Assembly: GCA_001899635.1 (NCBI GenBank)
Contig: MKVQ01000031.1
Location: 1 to 64,000 of the forward strand
DNA: 64,000 bases
Direction: 5' to 3'
Source of the DNA: Myxococcales bacterium 68-20
GTDB taxonomy: Bacteria; Myxococcota_A; Polyangia; Polyangiales; Polyangiaceae
Part shown: positions 27,776 through 36,594 of the stretch, in pieces
Layout: every line of letters starts with the position of its first letter
How positions within the stretch are numbered: position 1 is the stretch's first letter
The notes under the pieces: model-generated
Told to the model about the DNA's origin: nothing
The model's input: the letters and a program-made list of their open reading frames with translations, nothing else
Database searches by the model: none
Translations under genes and position numbers: made by a program

Positions 27776-28684
27776 GTGCAGTTGTTTCGTCATCGCGAGG
27801 ATCGGCTCCCGGTCACCCTGATCACCGCGCTGTTCGCTTGCGATGTCCTCGTCTACGCGCTCGTCGACTCGACGCCATGGCTCGTGGTCTGGATGCTGCT
27901 CGGGATCGGCCCGAAGGGTGCGGTCTGCGCGTTCAACCATCACCATCAGCACCTGAGCGTCTTCCGCGTGCCGCTGCTCAATCGCGCGCTCGAGCTCATG
28001 TATGGCGTGCAGACCGGCATCACGAGCCACGGATGGGTGCTCCACCACTCGCTCGGACACCACGTCAACTACCTCGATCAGCGTACCGATGAATCGCGGT
28101 GGCGCCGAGACGACGGAACGCGAATGAACGAGCTCGAGTACTCGCTGGTGGTGGGAGCCACCGCGTACGCGCGCGTGTTGCAAGTCTCCCGACGGACCGG
28201 CAAGTACCTGGGCATCTTCGTGGTGATGGGCGTGCTCACGCTCTCCATCGTGGCAGCGCTCGTCGCGTGGCGGCCAGTCCCGGGGCTGGTCGTCTTCCTC
28301 GCGCCGATGATCATCATGCTCTTCTACACGGCGTGGGCGACGTTCACTCATCACGCGGGCAAGAAGACGAGCAGCCACTTCGTGGCGTCGAACAACATCC
28401 TGCACCGCGGATACAACATCGTCACGGGCAACCTCGGCTACCACACGGCCCACCACTACCGGCCGGGCGTTCACTGGTCACAGTTGCCCGCGCTGCACGA
28501 CAGCATCGCGCACAAGATCCCCGCCGACTGCTACGTGACCCCGGGGCTTCCGTGGAACTTGAAGCAGGAGGTCGTCGGGCCGCCCCCGGGCATGCCGTTC
28601 GCGCCGGGCTCGAGCACCGCCCCCGACTGCGAGCCCGCCGTGCCGACGGCCAAGACCTTCGAGCACCGCACCTCGCTCGTGTAG
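27776..28684 (+). CDS. Membrane fatty acid desaturase-like protein
   Basis: About 302 aa with four or so hydrophobic segments. The three histidine boxes of the di-iron membrane desaturase/hydroxylase superfamily are present: HHHQH (55-59), HHSLGHH (90-96) and HTAHH (about 219). A further HH occurs in WATFTHHAG. The enzyme would sit in the inner membrane and modify lipid acyl chains or carotenoid-like substrates; the substrate is not evident. The C-terminal tail is Pro-rich. Start uncertain: GTG at 27776 follows GGTGGG; GTG at 27758 is an alternative. Confidence 0.82.
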   Translation: MQLFRHREDRLPVTLITALFACDVLVYALVDSTPWLVVWMLLGIGPKGAVCAFNHHHQHLSVFRVPLLNRALELMYGVQTGITSHGWVLHHSLGHHVNYLDQRTDESRWRRDDGTRMNELEYSLVVGATAYARVLQVSRRTGKYLGIFVVMGVLTLSIVAALVAWRPVPGLVVFLAPMIIMLFYTAWATFTHHAGKKTSSHFVASNNILHRGYNIVTGNLGYHTAHHYRPGVHWSQLPALHDSIAHKIPADCYVTPGLPWNLKQEVVGPPPGMPFAPGSSTAPDCEPAVPTAKTFEHRTSLV

Positions 28685-29235
28685 CGCGAACGATACGCCG
28701 GGCTGTCGGGATGACCGAGATGCCCGCCATCAGCCCGCACGTCACTACAGCGCAACCTAGTTGCGCTGATTGTGAAAGTAAGAAGCGAGTGCTCAGACCG
28801 GTTGCCTTGGACCGAGCTCGACGCCCGCTCGCCCGTTCGGGCGGGCGGCGAGGTCGGTCCATGCAAGCGAGCACCGCTTAGCTTCAGCCAGCCCGAGCTC
28901 CGCGCGTTCGTCGACGAGCCGGGGATGATGCCTACGCGCAGCCGCCGAGCAAGCGCGTGCCCTGCCATCATCTTCTCGGCATACCGGCTGCCCGAGGCTC
29001 GTGCGGTGATGCCGCGCCATGGCGTTCGGGGGACCGAGGGCATGTCCCAGCAGGGTGTGCCCAGCACTTGCGGGACACGCCCTGCAATTGCCAATTAACG
29101 CAAACCATTTGATTGCCGAGTTGCGTTCTACGCATATCGTTGGGCTCGTAAGTGGCTCGAACGAGACGCCGCGACGAGCTTCACGGCGCGGCTCCGAGAC
29201 CACTGGCGCTCGTGTTCGCCACGTCAGGAGGATGC
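28685..29235. other. Intergenic region with structured repeat, copy 1
   Basis: This 551-bp gap holds repeat copy 1 (28748-28878), an imperfect GC-rich hairpin at about 29050-29086 (GCAGGGTGTGCCC and GGGACACGCCCTGC), and a possible promoter for the downstream hydrolase: TTGATT at 29109-29114 and CATATC at 29133-29138 with an 18-base spacer. No coding sequence is convincing. Confidence 0.5.
28748..28878. repeat. Dispersed structured repeat, copy 1
   Basis: 131 bp, about 85 percent identical by eye to 39916-40039. It begins with a short palindrome, arms CAGCGCAAC and GTTGCGCTG with a 3-base centre. A long fold-back follows: AGCGAGTGCTC pairs with GAGCACCGCT, TGGACCGAG nearly pairs with GTCGGTCCA, and a CGCCCG-TT-CGGGCG apical stem sits in the middle. 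No ORF. It could be a MITE-like element, a REP-type repeat or a structured RNA. Confidence 0.75.
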
Positions 29236-31131
29236 ATGTCGAAGGCACGCGTGATTCTCAAAATCTCCGCGACGCTGCTCGTGTGTGGCGGGACCGCCCT
29301 CGCCGATGACCGAGTGCGAGGTCGAGACGACCTCATGTTCTTCGAGAACGCGATCACGATCCGGATGCCCAATGGCCTCCTGCAGACCAACTGCGCCGAT
29401 CCAACGGTCATCCGCGGTGAGGGCAAAGACCCGTATTGGTACGCCCTCTGCACGACCGACTCGCTGAACGACGAGGACATCGACGAGCGCGGCGCGCGCA
29501 GGTCGCATCTCCTCCCGATGATCCGCTCGCGCGACCTCGTCACTTGGGAGTACATGGGCGACGCGTTCGCGTCACCGCCGTCGTGGGTGGCGCCGGGCGG
29601 CTCGCTCTGGGCTCCGGAGATCGTCTTCCGGAACGGCAAGTACTTCCTCTATTACGTCGCCACCGACGTCGTCGATGCGGTGAGCGGTGAGCCCGGCTGC
29701 TCGAGCGACAACGCGATCGGCGTCGCAACGAGCGCGAGCCCCCTCGGTCCGTGGGTGGACGCCGGCGCTCCGGTCGTGCCCCCGCGGCGCGCGGGCGGAG
29801 GCTGCAACTTCTACTGGACCTACGACCCGGACGTGCTCGTGCCGAAGACCGGGCCCGCCGTCATCTACTACGGTAGCTACTACGGCGGGCTCGAGGCACG
29901 CCAGCTCAGCGCCGACGGGCTCTCGGCGTCGCCTGATACCGCGAAGCCGATCGCGATCCCGAATCGCTACGAAGCGGCGAACGTCGTCGAGAAGGAGGGT
30001 GCGTATTACCTCTTCGCGTCGGCGAGCGACTGCTGCAACGGTCCGCTCACGGGCTACCAGGTCTTCGTGGGTCGATCGACGAGCCCATTCGGTCCGTTCG
30101 TCGATCGCGAAGGTGTATCGCTCCTCGACGCGCGCGTCGGCGGATCGCCCGTCCTCACACTGAGCGGCAATCGCTGGGTCGGCGGCGGCCACAACTCCGT
30201 CTTCCTCGATGCCGCCGGCAACTGGTACACGGCGTATCACGCGATCGATCGTGGCGATCCGTACTTCAAAGGCGCGGTCGGCTACACGCGTCGGCCGATG
30301 CTCCTCGATCGGATCACGTGGACCGGTGGCTGGCCCTCCGTCCGCAACGGTCTCGGCGCCTCGAACACGAAGCAGCTCGCGCCGGCGGCGACGCCCCCAC
30401 GCGATCCTCGCGCCGCGGCCGCAGCGCGGCTCGGCGTCGACACGCTCGCCGACATCGTCGATCCGAACGGATACCTCTTGCGGCTCGATCGAGTCGACGT
30501 CAAAAAACTCCCACTCGTAAAGGAGGCTTCGGACGAGTTCGACCGTGGGCTCTCGCCGCATTGGTCGTGGGTGCGTCCTCCGCCGGCCGACGTCTTCGGC
30601 GTCGAAGGAGGCGTCCTCCGCTTCGCAACGCAGGCAGCCGAGCTCTTCGGGGACTCGAACAACGCCTCCGTGCTCACCCAGGCAGCCCCTTCGGGCAACT
30701 GGCTCGCGGAGGTGAAGGTCGATCTCGACGTCCCCGACTCCGGCTGCTGCCAGAACTACGTCCAGGCCGGGCTCATCGTCTATGCGGGCGACGACGCCTA
30801 CGTGAAGCTCACGCACGTGTCGATCTGGGAGACGCGCCAGATCGAGTTCGCGAAGGAGGTCCCCGCGCCGCTTCCCCGCTTCCCCGCGTACGGATCGGCC
30901 GTCGGTGGACCGCCCGGCCGGACGACGTGGCTCCGAATCGCAAAGGTCGTGCGGAACGGTCAGGAGACCTACGTCTCATACTCGAGCCGCGACGGCGTGA
31001 GGTTCACGCGCGGCGCTTCCTGGGATCACGAGCTCGGTCCGAACGCCAAGATCGGCCTAGTCGCGTTCGGAGGCTCGGGCTTCACCGCGCGCTTCGACCA
31101 CGTCCGCGTCCGGTCGCTCCCCGAGCTCTGA
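29236..31131 (+). CDS. Secreted glycoside hydrolase, GH43-like
   Basis: 631 aa. Signal peptide ending near ALADD (residue 24). Residues 50-370 resemble the five-bladed GH43 propeller: catalytic base D55 in NCADPTVIRG, LWAPEIVFRNGKYFLYY, the second acid in TYDPDVLV, and the general acid Glu in NRYEAANVVEKEGAYYLFAS. Residues about 430-630 form a jelly-roll resembling GH43 C-terminal or concanavalin-like domains (DEFDRGLSPHWSWVRPP, AGLIVYAGDDAYVKL). Likely targets are arabinan, xylan or similar plant or microbial glycans outside the cell. The start has AGGAGG four bases upstream. Confidence 0.85.
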   Translation: MSKARVILKISATLLVCGGTALADDRVRGRDDLMFFENAITIRMPNGLLQTNCADPTVIRGEGKDPYWYALCTTDSLNDEDIDERGARRSHLLPMIRSRDLVTWEYMGDAFASPPSWVAPGGSLWAPEIVFRNGKYFLYYVATDVVDAVSGEPGCSSDNAIGVATSASPLGPWVDAGAPVVPPRRAGGGCNFYWTYDPDVLVPKTGPAVIYYGSYYGGLEARQLSADGLSASPDTAKPIAIPNRYEAANVVEKEGAYYLFASASDCCNGPLTGYQVFVGRSTSPFGPFVDREGVSLLDARVGGSPVLTLSGNRWVGGGHNSVFLDAAGNWYTAYHAIDRGDPYFKGAVGYTRRPMLLDRITWTGGWPSVRNGLGASNTKQLAPAATPPRDPRAAAAARLGVDTLADIVDPNGYLLRLDRVDVKKLPLVKEASDEFDRGLSPHWSWVRPPPADVFGVEGGVLRFATQAAELFGDSNNASVLTQAAPSGNWLAEVKVDLDVPDSGCCQNYVQAGLIVYAGDDAYVKLTHVSIWETRQIEFAKEVPAPLPRFPAYGSAVGGPPGRTTWLRIAKVVRNGQETYVSYSSRDGVRFTRGASWDHELGPNAKIGLVAFGGSGFTARFDHVRVRSLPEL

Positions 31132-31209
31132 GGCACTTCAAGAGCTCCGCACCGCGCCCTTCCCGGCACGAACGGATGGGGTGGTGCCCCACGCGCTCGT
31201 CCCCCAGGG

Positions 31210-31476
31210 TCACTTCGTCGGAACCGGGCTGCCCTTCTCGGCGTCGTAATAGATGGTGCCGAGGCGCTTGTAGCGCTTGTCGGCACCGCAGACCTTGAGG
31301 AGATAGTTGCCGGTGGCCTCCATCCCATGATCGTCCTCCGTCACGACCTCGATCTTCTGTTTTGGACATCCGTGATCGAAGGACGCCGTCGAAAGGAGCT
31401 TCTCCTTGTCGAGGCTCGCACCGGGGAGGCAGGCGACGGCGAAGAGGGGCAGGAAAACAAAGAGGACCGGCTTCAT
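31210..31476 (-). CDS. Small lipoprotein
   Basis: 88 aa. Signal and lipobox KPVLFVFLPLFAVAC. The mature part has two further Cys (HGCPKQKIEVV and LLKVCGADKRYK) that may form a disulfide. Such short, conserved-looking lipoproteins are common in myxobacteria; function unknown. Convergent with the GH43 gene. The start has GAAGAGAC close by, and the longer ORF upstream is unconserved. Confidence 0.65.
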   Translation of the reverse strand: MKPVLFVFLPLFAVACLPGASLDKEKLLSTASFDHGCPKQKIEVVTEDDHGMEATGNYLLKVCGADKRYKRLGTIYYDAEKGSPVPTK

Positions 31477-31568
31477 GTCTCTTCGAGCCCGCGGCCACGC
31501 CTCGGTCGCACAAAATCGACGAGCCACCTCAGCTGACGCAGCTCAGCCGAGCCGTGTGCGAGCCCGCG

Positions 31569-31829
31569 TCAGCGCTCGGGCGCCCCGGCGTCCACATCCT
31601 CGGTCGCGCTCTCCTCGCCCCCGGTGGGCGGGAGCTCGGCATCGTCGATCTCTTCCACGGTGACCTTCGGGAGCCAGCGACGAGGCGCTCCGTGGTGACG
31701 GAAGCGGTCCATCACCATGATCCGCTCCTTCGCTCCGGGAGAGACGACGATCATCGGGGTGACGTCGTCCCTCGACGCGCATCCCGCAGCCGCGAGGACG
31801 AGGAGCACGACGCCGAGACGAGGCCTCAC
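31569..31829 (-). CDS. Small lipoprotein, third gene of coupled trio
   Basis: 86 aa. GTG start overlapping the stop of the 80-aa gene (GTGA). Signal RLGVVLLVLAAAGCAS with a clean lipobox, then an acidic mature region (EEIDDAELPPTGGEES). No domain recognised. The overlap chain with 31826-32068 and 32065-33081 shows it belongs to a three-gene operon. Confidence 0.6.
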   Translation of the reverse strand: MRPRLGVVLLVLAAAGCASRDDVTPMIVVSPGAKERIMVMDRFRHHGAPRRWLPKVTVEEIDDAELPPTGGEESATEDVDAGAPER

Positions 31830-32068
31830 CGTAAGGAGACACCGCCCCGGCGGAGCTCCTTGGGTCGTACCGCGACGACGGCATCGTCGCAGCTCGTAGG
31901 GAGCCCGAGAGGTTTGCGGTCCGGCTCGACGCACAGCCAGCCGATTCTGACATCGGCGCGGACATCGAGGAAGCTCGCTGTATGTCGCAGGAACGGCCAT
32001 CCGCCGCCGCACTTCAGCCGAGCGCGCCGCGTCCCGAAGTCGAGACAATCGCTTCCGCTCCCGCTCAC
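31826..32068 (-). CDS. Small Cys-containing protein, second gene of coupled trio
   Basis: 80 aa with no signal peptide. It starts with GTG, overlapping the stop of the upstream barrel gene by four bases, and ends overlapping the start of the downstream lipoprotein by four bases. This double GTGA coupling is the main reason to accept it. It has four Cys (in GSDCLD, LKCGGG, GWLCVE, TSCDD). No family recognised. Confidence 0.5.
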   Translation of the reverse strand: MSGSGSDCLDFGTRRARLKCGGGWPFLRHTASFLDVRADVRIGWLCVEPDRKPLGLPTSCDDAVVAVRPKELRRGGVSLR

Positions 32069-33081
32069 GGCGAGCCGACGTGACCGACGAGCGAGATGCG
32101 GAGCCCGATGAAGCCGGCGGCCGCGGGCGAGAGCGGATCGCCCAGGTTCGTCACGAGAGCTACGCCGGCATCGACGTCGCGGAACGACAGCCGCAACGCC
32201 GGCCCGATCGTGAACGCCGAACGGCGCGCATCGGAGACGCGGTACTTCTCGGCGAAGGCCCGCTCCGCGCTCGGCTCGCCCATCACCTTGTCGTCCGAGG
32301 TGAAGAAGTAGATCTGGCTCGCCTCGACGGACAGCTCGAGGTCGGGGCGCGCGAGGAAACCGACGTGGCCGAGGAGACGGCCCGCGACCTTCGCGCGATC
32401 GATGCCTTCGTTGTCGATCAGAATGTCGATGCCATGGCGTCCCTGGAACACGAACCGGCCACGCACGATTCGTAGATCGCCGGCAGGTCGCAGCCCGACG
32501 CGGTCGGGGAGGAAGTGGACGTAGTTCGTCGGGTCGAGCGACGAGACCGCGTCCACCGCGGAGCGGTTCGGACGATCGGCGCGATTGAACGCCGACGTCG
32601 GCGCGACGACCGCGAGGATGAAGCCGATCTCGAGCCGGGTCGGCAGCGGGAACACCGCGCGGATGTGCCCCTCGACGTTCCCGAGGATCGTGCGCCGGCC
32701 GCTCGGCTGACCAGCTTCGCCCGGCGCTAGCCCGCCGTCGGGCGGAAGCGCCGATGCGAACGGGTAGGTCGCCCCGACGTAGAGACGGCGCGGAGCCAGG
32801 ATCGTGGCCTCGATCGACGGGCGTGCGATCGCGGCAACAGCAGCGGACCGCGACGAAGATTCGGGCGAGAGCCGTCCGACGAACCAGTCCATCTGCACGT
32901 CGAGCCGCGGATGCATGAGCTCCGGCAGCAGGAACGGCGCAGGGAGGCGCGGCACGACGAGCCCGCCCACCCGCGACGCATCGAGCGACTCCTCCGCACG
33001 CGCGAGCCTCGGAGAAAGGAAGAGAGCCGCAGCGAGCACCCCCGCGACGATGACGGGCCAGCGTGGCACGGGAGGGACCAC
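32065..33081 (-). CDS. Putative outer-membrane beta-barrel protein
   Basis: About 338 aa. Hydrophobic signal (WPVIVAGVLAAALFLSPRLARAEE). The mature chain alternates short amphipathic strands (IEATILAPRRLYVGATYPF, HIRAVFPLPTRLEIGFILAVV, GHVGFLARPDLELSVEASQIYFF, AFTIGPALRLSFRDVDAGVALV) and ends in an aromatic-poor strand. The pattern suggests a porin-like or assembly barrel; function unknown. It heads a three-gene translationally coupled set. Start uncertain: GTG ending at 33081 or 33069. Confidence 0.6.
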   Translation of the reverse strand: MVPPVPRWPVIVAGVLAAALFLSPRLARAEESLDASRVGGLVVPRLPAPFLLPELMHPRLDVQMDWFVGRLSPESSSRSAAVAAIARPSIEATILAPRRLYVGATYPFASALPPDGGLAPGEAGQPSGRRTILGNVEGHIRAVFPLPTRLEIGFILAVVAPTSAFNRADRPNRSAVDAVSSLDPTNYVHFLPDRVGLRPAGDLRIVRGRFVFQGRHGIDILIDNEGIDRAKVAGRLLGHVGFLARPDLELSVEASQIYFFTSDDKVMGEPSAERAFAEKYRVSDARRSAFTIGPALRLSFRDVDAGVALVTNLGDPLSPAAAGFIGLRISLVGHVGSP

Positions 33082-33178
33082 GCTCCGTCTAGACCTCAGC
33101 GGGGCGCAGGCCGCAAGTCCCGAGCCTCCTCGTACCCGAGACGCGGCCCGCACGAGGAAAGTCGGCTATCGTTCGCGC

Positions 33179-34579
33179 GTGATCTCGACCTCCCTCTTCG
33201 CGCGCGCAGGGAGCGCGGCCGAGCGCTTCGTCCGGCGCTGGATGCCGGACCCGTTCGTCCTCGTGCTCCTCCTCACGCTCGTCGCACTCGTGCTCGGCTA
33301 CCTCAAGGTCGCGGGGCTGGCACTCGACGGCGGCGCCGCGTCCACCCTCGTGATGACTTGGACGGGCGGCTTCGGGAACGCCGAGATCCTCAAGTTCGGT
33401 CTCCAGATCATCCTCATCGTCGTCACCGGTGAGGCGATCGCCGCGAGCCCGCCTGCGCGGCGGCTCCTCGCCCGCCTCACGAGCATCCCGAAGACCGCAG
33501 CGCAAGCTCTCCTCCTCGTGACCTCGTTCGCCCTCGTCACGGGATGGCTCCACTGGGGCTTCGGCCTCGTGGCGAGCGCGCTCCTCGCTCGCGAGGTCGG
33601 TCGCGCTCTCGCCGCGCGCGGAGTCGCGATCCACTATGCGCTCCTGGGTACCGGCGCGTACACGTCGATGCTGCTCTGGCACGCAGGTCTCACGGCGAGC
33701 GCCCCCTTGCTCATGAACACGGAGAAGAACTTCGTGAGCGAGGTGCTCGGCGTGAGCGGTCCCTCCGCGAAGGTGCCGCTCTCGGAGACGATCCTTGCAC
33801 CTTACAATCTCATCGCCTGCGCGATTCTGGCGCTCATCGTGCCGCCGCTGATCGTGGCGATGCATCCGAAGACCGGCATCGTCGGGATCGAAGGCCACGA
33901 AGCCCCCGCGCTCGCGAGCGAGGACTCCGCGGCCCACGACGGGTCGGGCAGCGCTAGCTTCACCCCTGCCGAGTGGCTCGACAAGACGCGCACGCTCACG
34001 TTCATCACCGGCGCGATCGGCCTCTCGTTCCTCGTCCGCCACTTCCGAGAGAAGGGCTTCGATCTCAATCACAACGTCGTGAACTGCGCGTTCCTCATGC
34101 TCGGCATGGTGCTGCACCGGAGCCCGGTCGCGTACGCGCACGCGATCTCGAAGAGCGTCCGCGGCGTCTCCGGCATCGTGCTCCAGTTCCCGTTCTACGG
34201 CGGCATCCTCGAGGTGATGAAGCACACTGGCCTCTCGGCCTCCATCGCGCACGTCTTCGTCCAGGCTGCGAGCGCGACGACGCTGCCGGTGTTCACCTTC
34301 CTCGCGTCGATCCTCACGAAGAGCTTCGTGCCGTCCGGCGCCGGCGAGTGGGCCGTCGAAGGTCCCCCGATGCTCCAAGCAGCGAAGGAGCTCGGCGTTC
34401 CCTACGGCAAGATCACGATGGCGGTCGCGTACGGGAACATGCTCGGCAACATGTATCAGCCGTTCTGGAGCTTGCCCCTCCTCGGGCTCATGGGCCTGCG
34501 CGCACGCGACATCATGGGCTTCTGCCTGATCCTGTTCGTCGTCTGCCTGCCGGTGCTCGGCCTCGCCCTGCTGCTGTGA
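33179..34579 (+). CDS. atoE: Short-chain fatty acid transporter, AtoE family
   Basis: 466 aa with about ten membrane segments. The N-terminal RFVRRWMPDPFVLVLLLTLVALVLG and the internal WTGGFGNAEILKFGLQIILIVVTGEAIA match the AtoE/UPF0324-independent TIGR short-chain fatty acid transporter pattern. The C-terminal half has the conserved FPFYGGI, LTKSFVPSGAGEWAVEGP and YQPFWSLPLLG. Expected role: uptake of acetoacetate or butyrate-type acids across the inner membrane. No CoA-transferase or thiolase genes adjoin, so the catabolic partner is elsewhere. GTG start; it is divergent from the barrel gene. Confidence 0.88.
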   Translation: MISTSLFARAGSAAERFVRRWMPDPFVLVLLLTLVALVLGYLKVAGLALDGGAASTLVMTWTGGFGNAEILKFGLQIILIVVTGEAIAASPPARRLLARLTSIPKTAAQALLLVTSFALVTGWLHWGFGLVASALLAREVGRALAARGVAIHYALLGTGAYTSMLLWHAGLTASAPLLMNTEKNFVSEVLGVSGPSAKVPLSETILAPYNLIACAILALIVPPLIVAMHPKTGIVGIEGHEAPALASEDSAAHDGSGSASFTPAEWLDKTRTLTFITGAIGLSFLVRHFREKGFDLNHNVVNCAFLMLGMVLHRSPVAYAHAISKSVRGVSGIVLQFPFYGGILEVMKHTGLSASIAHVFVQAASATTLPVFTFLASILTKSFVPSGAGEWAVEGPPMLQAAKELGVPYGKITMAVAYGNMLGNMYQPFWSLPLLGLMGLRARDIMGFCLILFVVCLPVLGLALLL

Positions 34580-34780
34580 CCCAGCATCGGTGTGCGCGCC
34601 GAACGTTCGACCCGCATCGAATTTTCCACTGAGACCTGCAGGCTCGCTGGATCCCGGCGGGATAGGCCGGCGATCCAGGCTCCTTTTGTATCTCCGCGAG
34701 AACACGCCGAGCTGGAAACGTTCAGCCCGCGTCTCCGCAGGCACACGCCGTGCTTGGTCCTCGCGCGTGAGGTACACGGC

Positions 34781-35407
34781 ATGCGCGTAGGGAACCTGTT
34801 CCTCCTCGGTAGCTCCATCGTCGCGCTCCTGGCCGCGATCGCCTGCAACGAGAGCACGCAGCGGATCGTCGAGGAGCCGGACGAGAACGAGCCCGGGACC
34901 AGCCCGAACACGAGCAAGCAGTCGGACTCACCAACGAAGGGAAAGACCGACGACACGTGCCTCGGGAAGGCGAGCCTCGCGTTCGACGACACCGACTGCA
35001 ACACGTGCATGAGCGACGACGCTGCCTGCTGCCAGGCGACGATCACCTGCTTCAAGGACGATCCGGATTGCGCGGCGCTTCACACCTGCATCCAGGGCTG
35101 TGGTGGTGGTGGTGCTGGAGGAGGTGATGGCGGAGGAGGCGGAGGCAATGGCACGGGCGGAGGCAATGGCACAGGCGGAGGGAACGGAAACGGTGGGGGC
35201 GGAGGCAACGGCGGCGGCAACGGCACCGGTGCCGGTGACGGAGGGGGCGGAGGCAACGGCACCGGTGCCGGTGACGGAGGGGGCGGAGGCGGAGGCAACG
35301 GCGCGGCATGCAAGGAGGCCTGCAAGGCGCAGCACCCGAACGCGCTGACGAAGTGGCAGGCCTACAACACGTGCGCGGTGGTGACCTGCAAGGCTGCCTG
35401 CCTCTGA
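34781..35407 (+). CDS. Gly/Asn-rich lipoprotein with two Cys-rich ends
   Basis: 208 aa. Lipobox SIVALLAAIAC. Residues about 60-105 contain a Cys-rich block (TCLGKAS, CNTCMSDDAACCQATITC and CAALHTCIQGC). Residues about 107-175 are an almost pure Gly spacer with Asn, Thr, Asp and Ala. A second Cys-rich block ends the protein (ACKEACKAQHPN and TCAVVTCKAACL). The two Cys blocks may fold together across the flexible spacer. Function unknown; surface display is likely. Confidence 0.72.
   Translation: MRVGNLFLLGSSIVALLAAIACNESTQRIVEEPDENEPGTSPNTSKQSDSPTKGKTDDTCLGKASLAFDDTDCNTCMSDDAACCQATITCFKDDPDCAALHTCIQGCGGGGAGGGDGGGGGGNGTGGGNGTGGGNGNGGGGGNGGGNGTGAGDGGGGGNGTGAGDGGGGGGGNGAACKEACKAQHPNALTKWQAYNTCAVVTCKAACL
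35098..35304 (+). repeat. Coding minisatellite for the glycine spacer
   Basis: Within the lipoprotein gene. GGTGGCGGAGGCAAYGGCAC-like units recur, including two adjacent copies of GGCACCGGTGCCGGTGACGG with its flanks. All units are multiples of three bases, so copy-number change would alter spacer length without a frameshift. Confidence 0.75.
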
Positions 35408-35497
35408 TCGCCGCGGACTGGCGCGAGCAGCCGCCATCGGCAGGCTCGTCGGCGTGAACGCTCGGTAGCGCGCCTTCGATCCGAAGCGCCCGCGGTC

Positions 35498-36232
35498 TCA
35501 TTCGGGTCGGAGGCGATAGCCGACCCCGTGCACCGTCTCGACGACCTCGCCGAAGGGCCCGAGTCGCTCGCGAAGCCTCCGGATATGGACGTCGATCGTG
35601 CGTCGCGACGTGGACACCTCCCCGTTCCAGAGCTTCGCGATGAGCGCCTCGCGCGACCACACCTGGTCGGGCGTCTCGAGGAACGTGAGGAGAAGAAGAA
35701 ACTCGAACGGACGGAGCTCGATCTCGACGCCAGCGCCGAACACGCGGTGCCGGAAGACGTCGACGAGCACGTCGCGCCAGCGGAAGATCCGCGCCCCGGC
35801 GGCGTCCAGCTGCCGGGCCTTCCGCCGCGTCTCCACCGCCGAAGCCAGGATGCGCACGCGCGCGACGACCTCCCGGACGCTGAACGGCTTCACCACGTAG
35901 TCGTCGGCCCCTGCGGAGAGCCCCGCGACGCGATCCGCTTCGCTTCCCAGCGCCGTGAGCAGCAGGATCCCCAGGCCCGCGAGGCGCTCGTCACGCCGGA
36001 TCTCGCTGCACACCGCCAGCCCATCGCCGTCGGGCAGCATCCGGTCGAGGACGACGAGCGCCGCATCCTCGCGCGCCACTGTGTCGGCGACCTGCGCGGC
36101 GGACTCGAGGCCGACGACGTCGAACCCAGCGCCGGTCAGGTTGAACTCGAGGAGGCGCCGAACGTCGGCCTCGTCCTCGACGACCACGACGCGCGCCGCC
36201 GGCGCTCGCGACAAGGAGCCTGCTGCCTGCAT
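35498..36232 (-). CDS. OmpR/PhoB-family response regulator
   Basis: About 244 aa. Receiver domain at residues 13-130: acidic pair in VVVVEDEADV, phosphoacceptor D63 in VVLDRMLPDGDG, and Lys in DDYVVKPFSVREV. C-terminal winged helix (about 155-243) with IELRPFEFLLLLTFLE, WSREALIAKLWNGEV and the recognition-helix stretch RTIDVHIRRLRERLG. It would bind DNA when phosphorylated. No histidine kinase gene is adjacent, so its sensor lies elsewhere. The ATG ending at 36232 is chosen where homology begins; no good ribosome binding site is seen. Confidence 0.9.
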   Translation of the reverse strand: MQAAGSLSRAPAARVVVVEDEADVRRLLEFNLTGAGFDVVGLESAAQVADTVAREDAALVVLDRMLPDGDGLAVCSEIRRDERLAGLGILLLTALGSEADRVAGLSAGADDYVVKPFSVREVVARVRILASAVETRRKARQLDAAGARIFRWRDVLVDVFRHRVFGAGVEIELRPFEFLLLLTFLETPDQVWSREALIAKLWNGEVSTSRRTIDVHIRRLRERLGPFGEVVETVHGVGYRLRPE

Positions 36233-36594
36233 CGCAACGAGGATATCGAGCACGGCACTGGCGGCATGCGAGCTAAACGCGACACTTTCCTGACATCCCA
36301 TGTCACAACTCGCCGCGCCCCGATCGGCGGGCGTCCCGATCGGGCACGAGCACGCGGGCCCCTGGCGAACGAGCTCCCGCGCGACGGACGAGGAGCGACG
36401 GAGTCGGCGCATGCGCTCGTCTCTCCCCTGCCCCACGTGTGGCGCTGCTGCCCTGTCGCGCTGATACGTCGATCCGCGCAACTCTCGGCGATCGACTCGG
36501 CACGCCTGCTGCTGCTCGCGAACGCGGTGCGTCGGACGGCACAAGCATCGGCGCCGACGGAGAACTCAACCCACCCACGCCACGAGGACAGACC
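36233..36594. other. Divergent intergenic region
   Basis: 362 bp between the response regulator and the coiled-coil lipoprotein gene. It should hold both promoters. I see no repeat, hairpin or small gene in it. Confidence 0.5.

Noticed and set aside
28748-28878. Insertion sequence or tRNA-like gene
   Set aside because: No transposase ORF, no cloverleaf with anticodon and acceptor end; kept only as a structured repeat.
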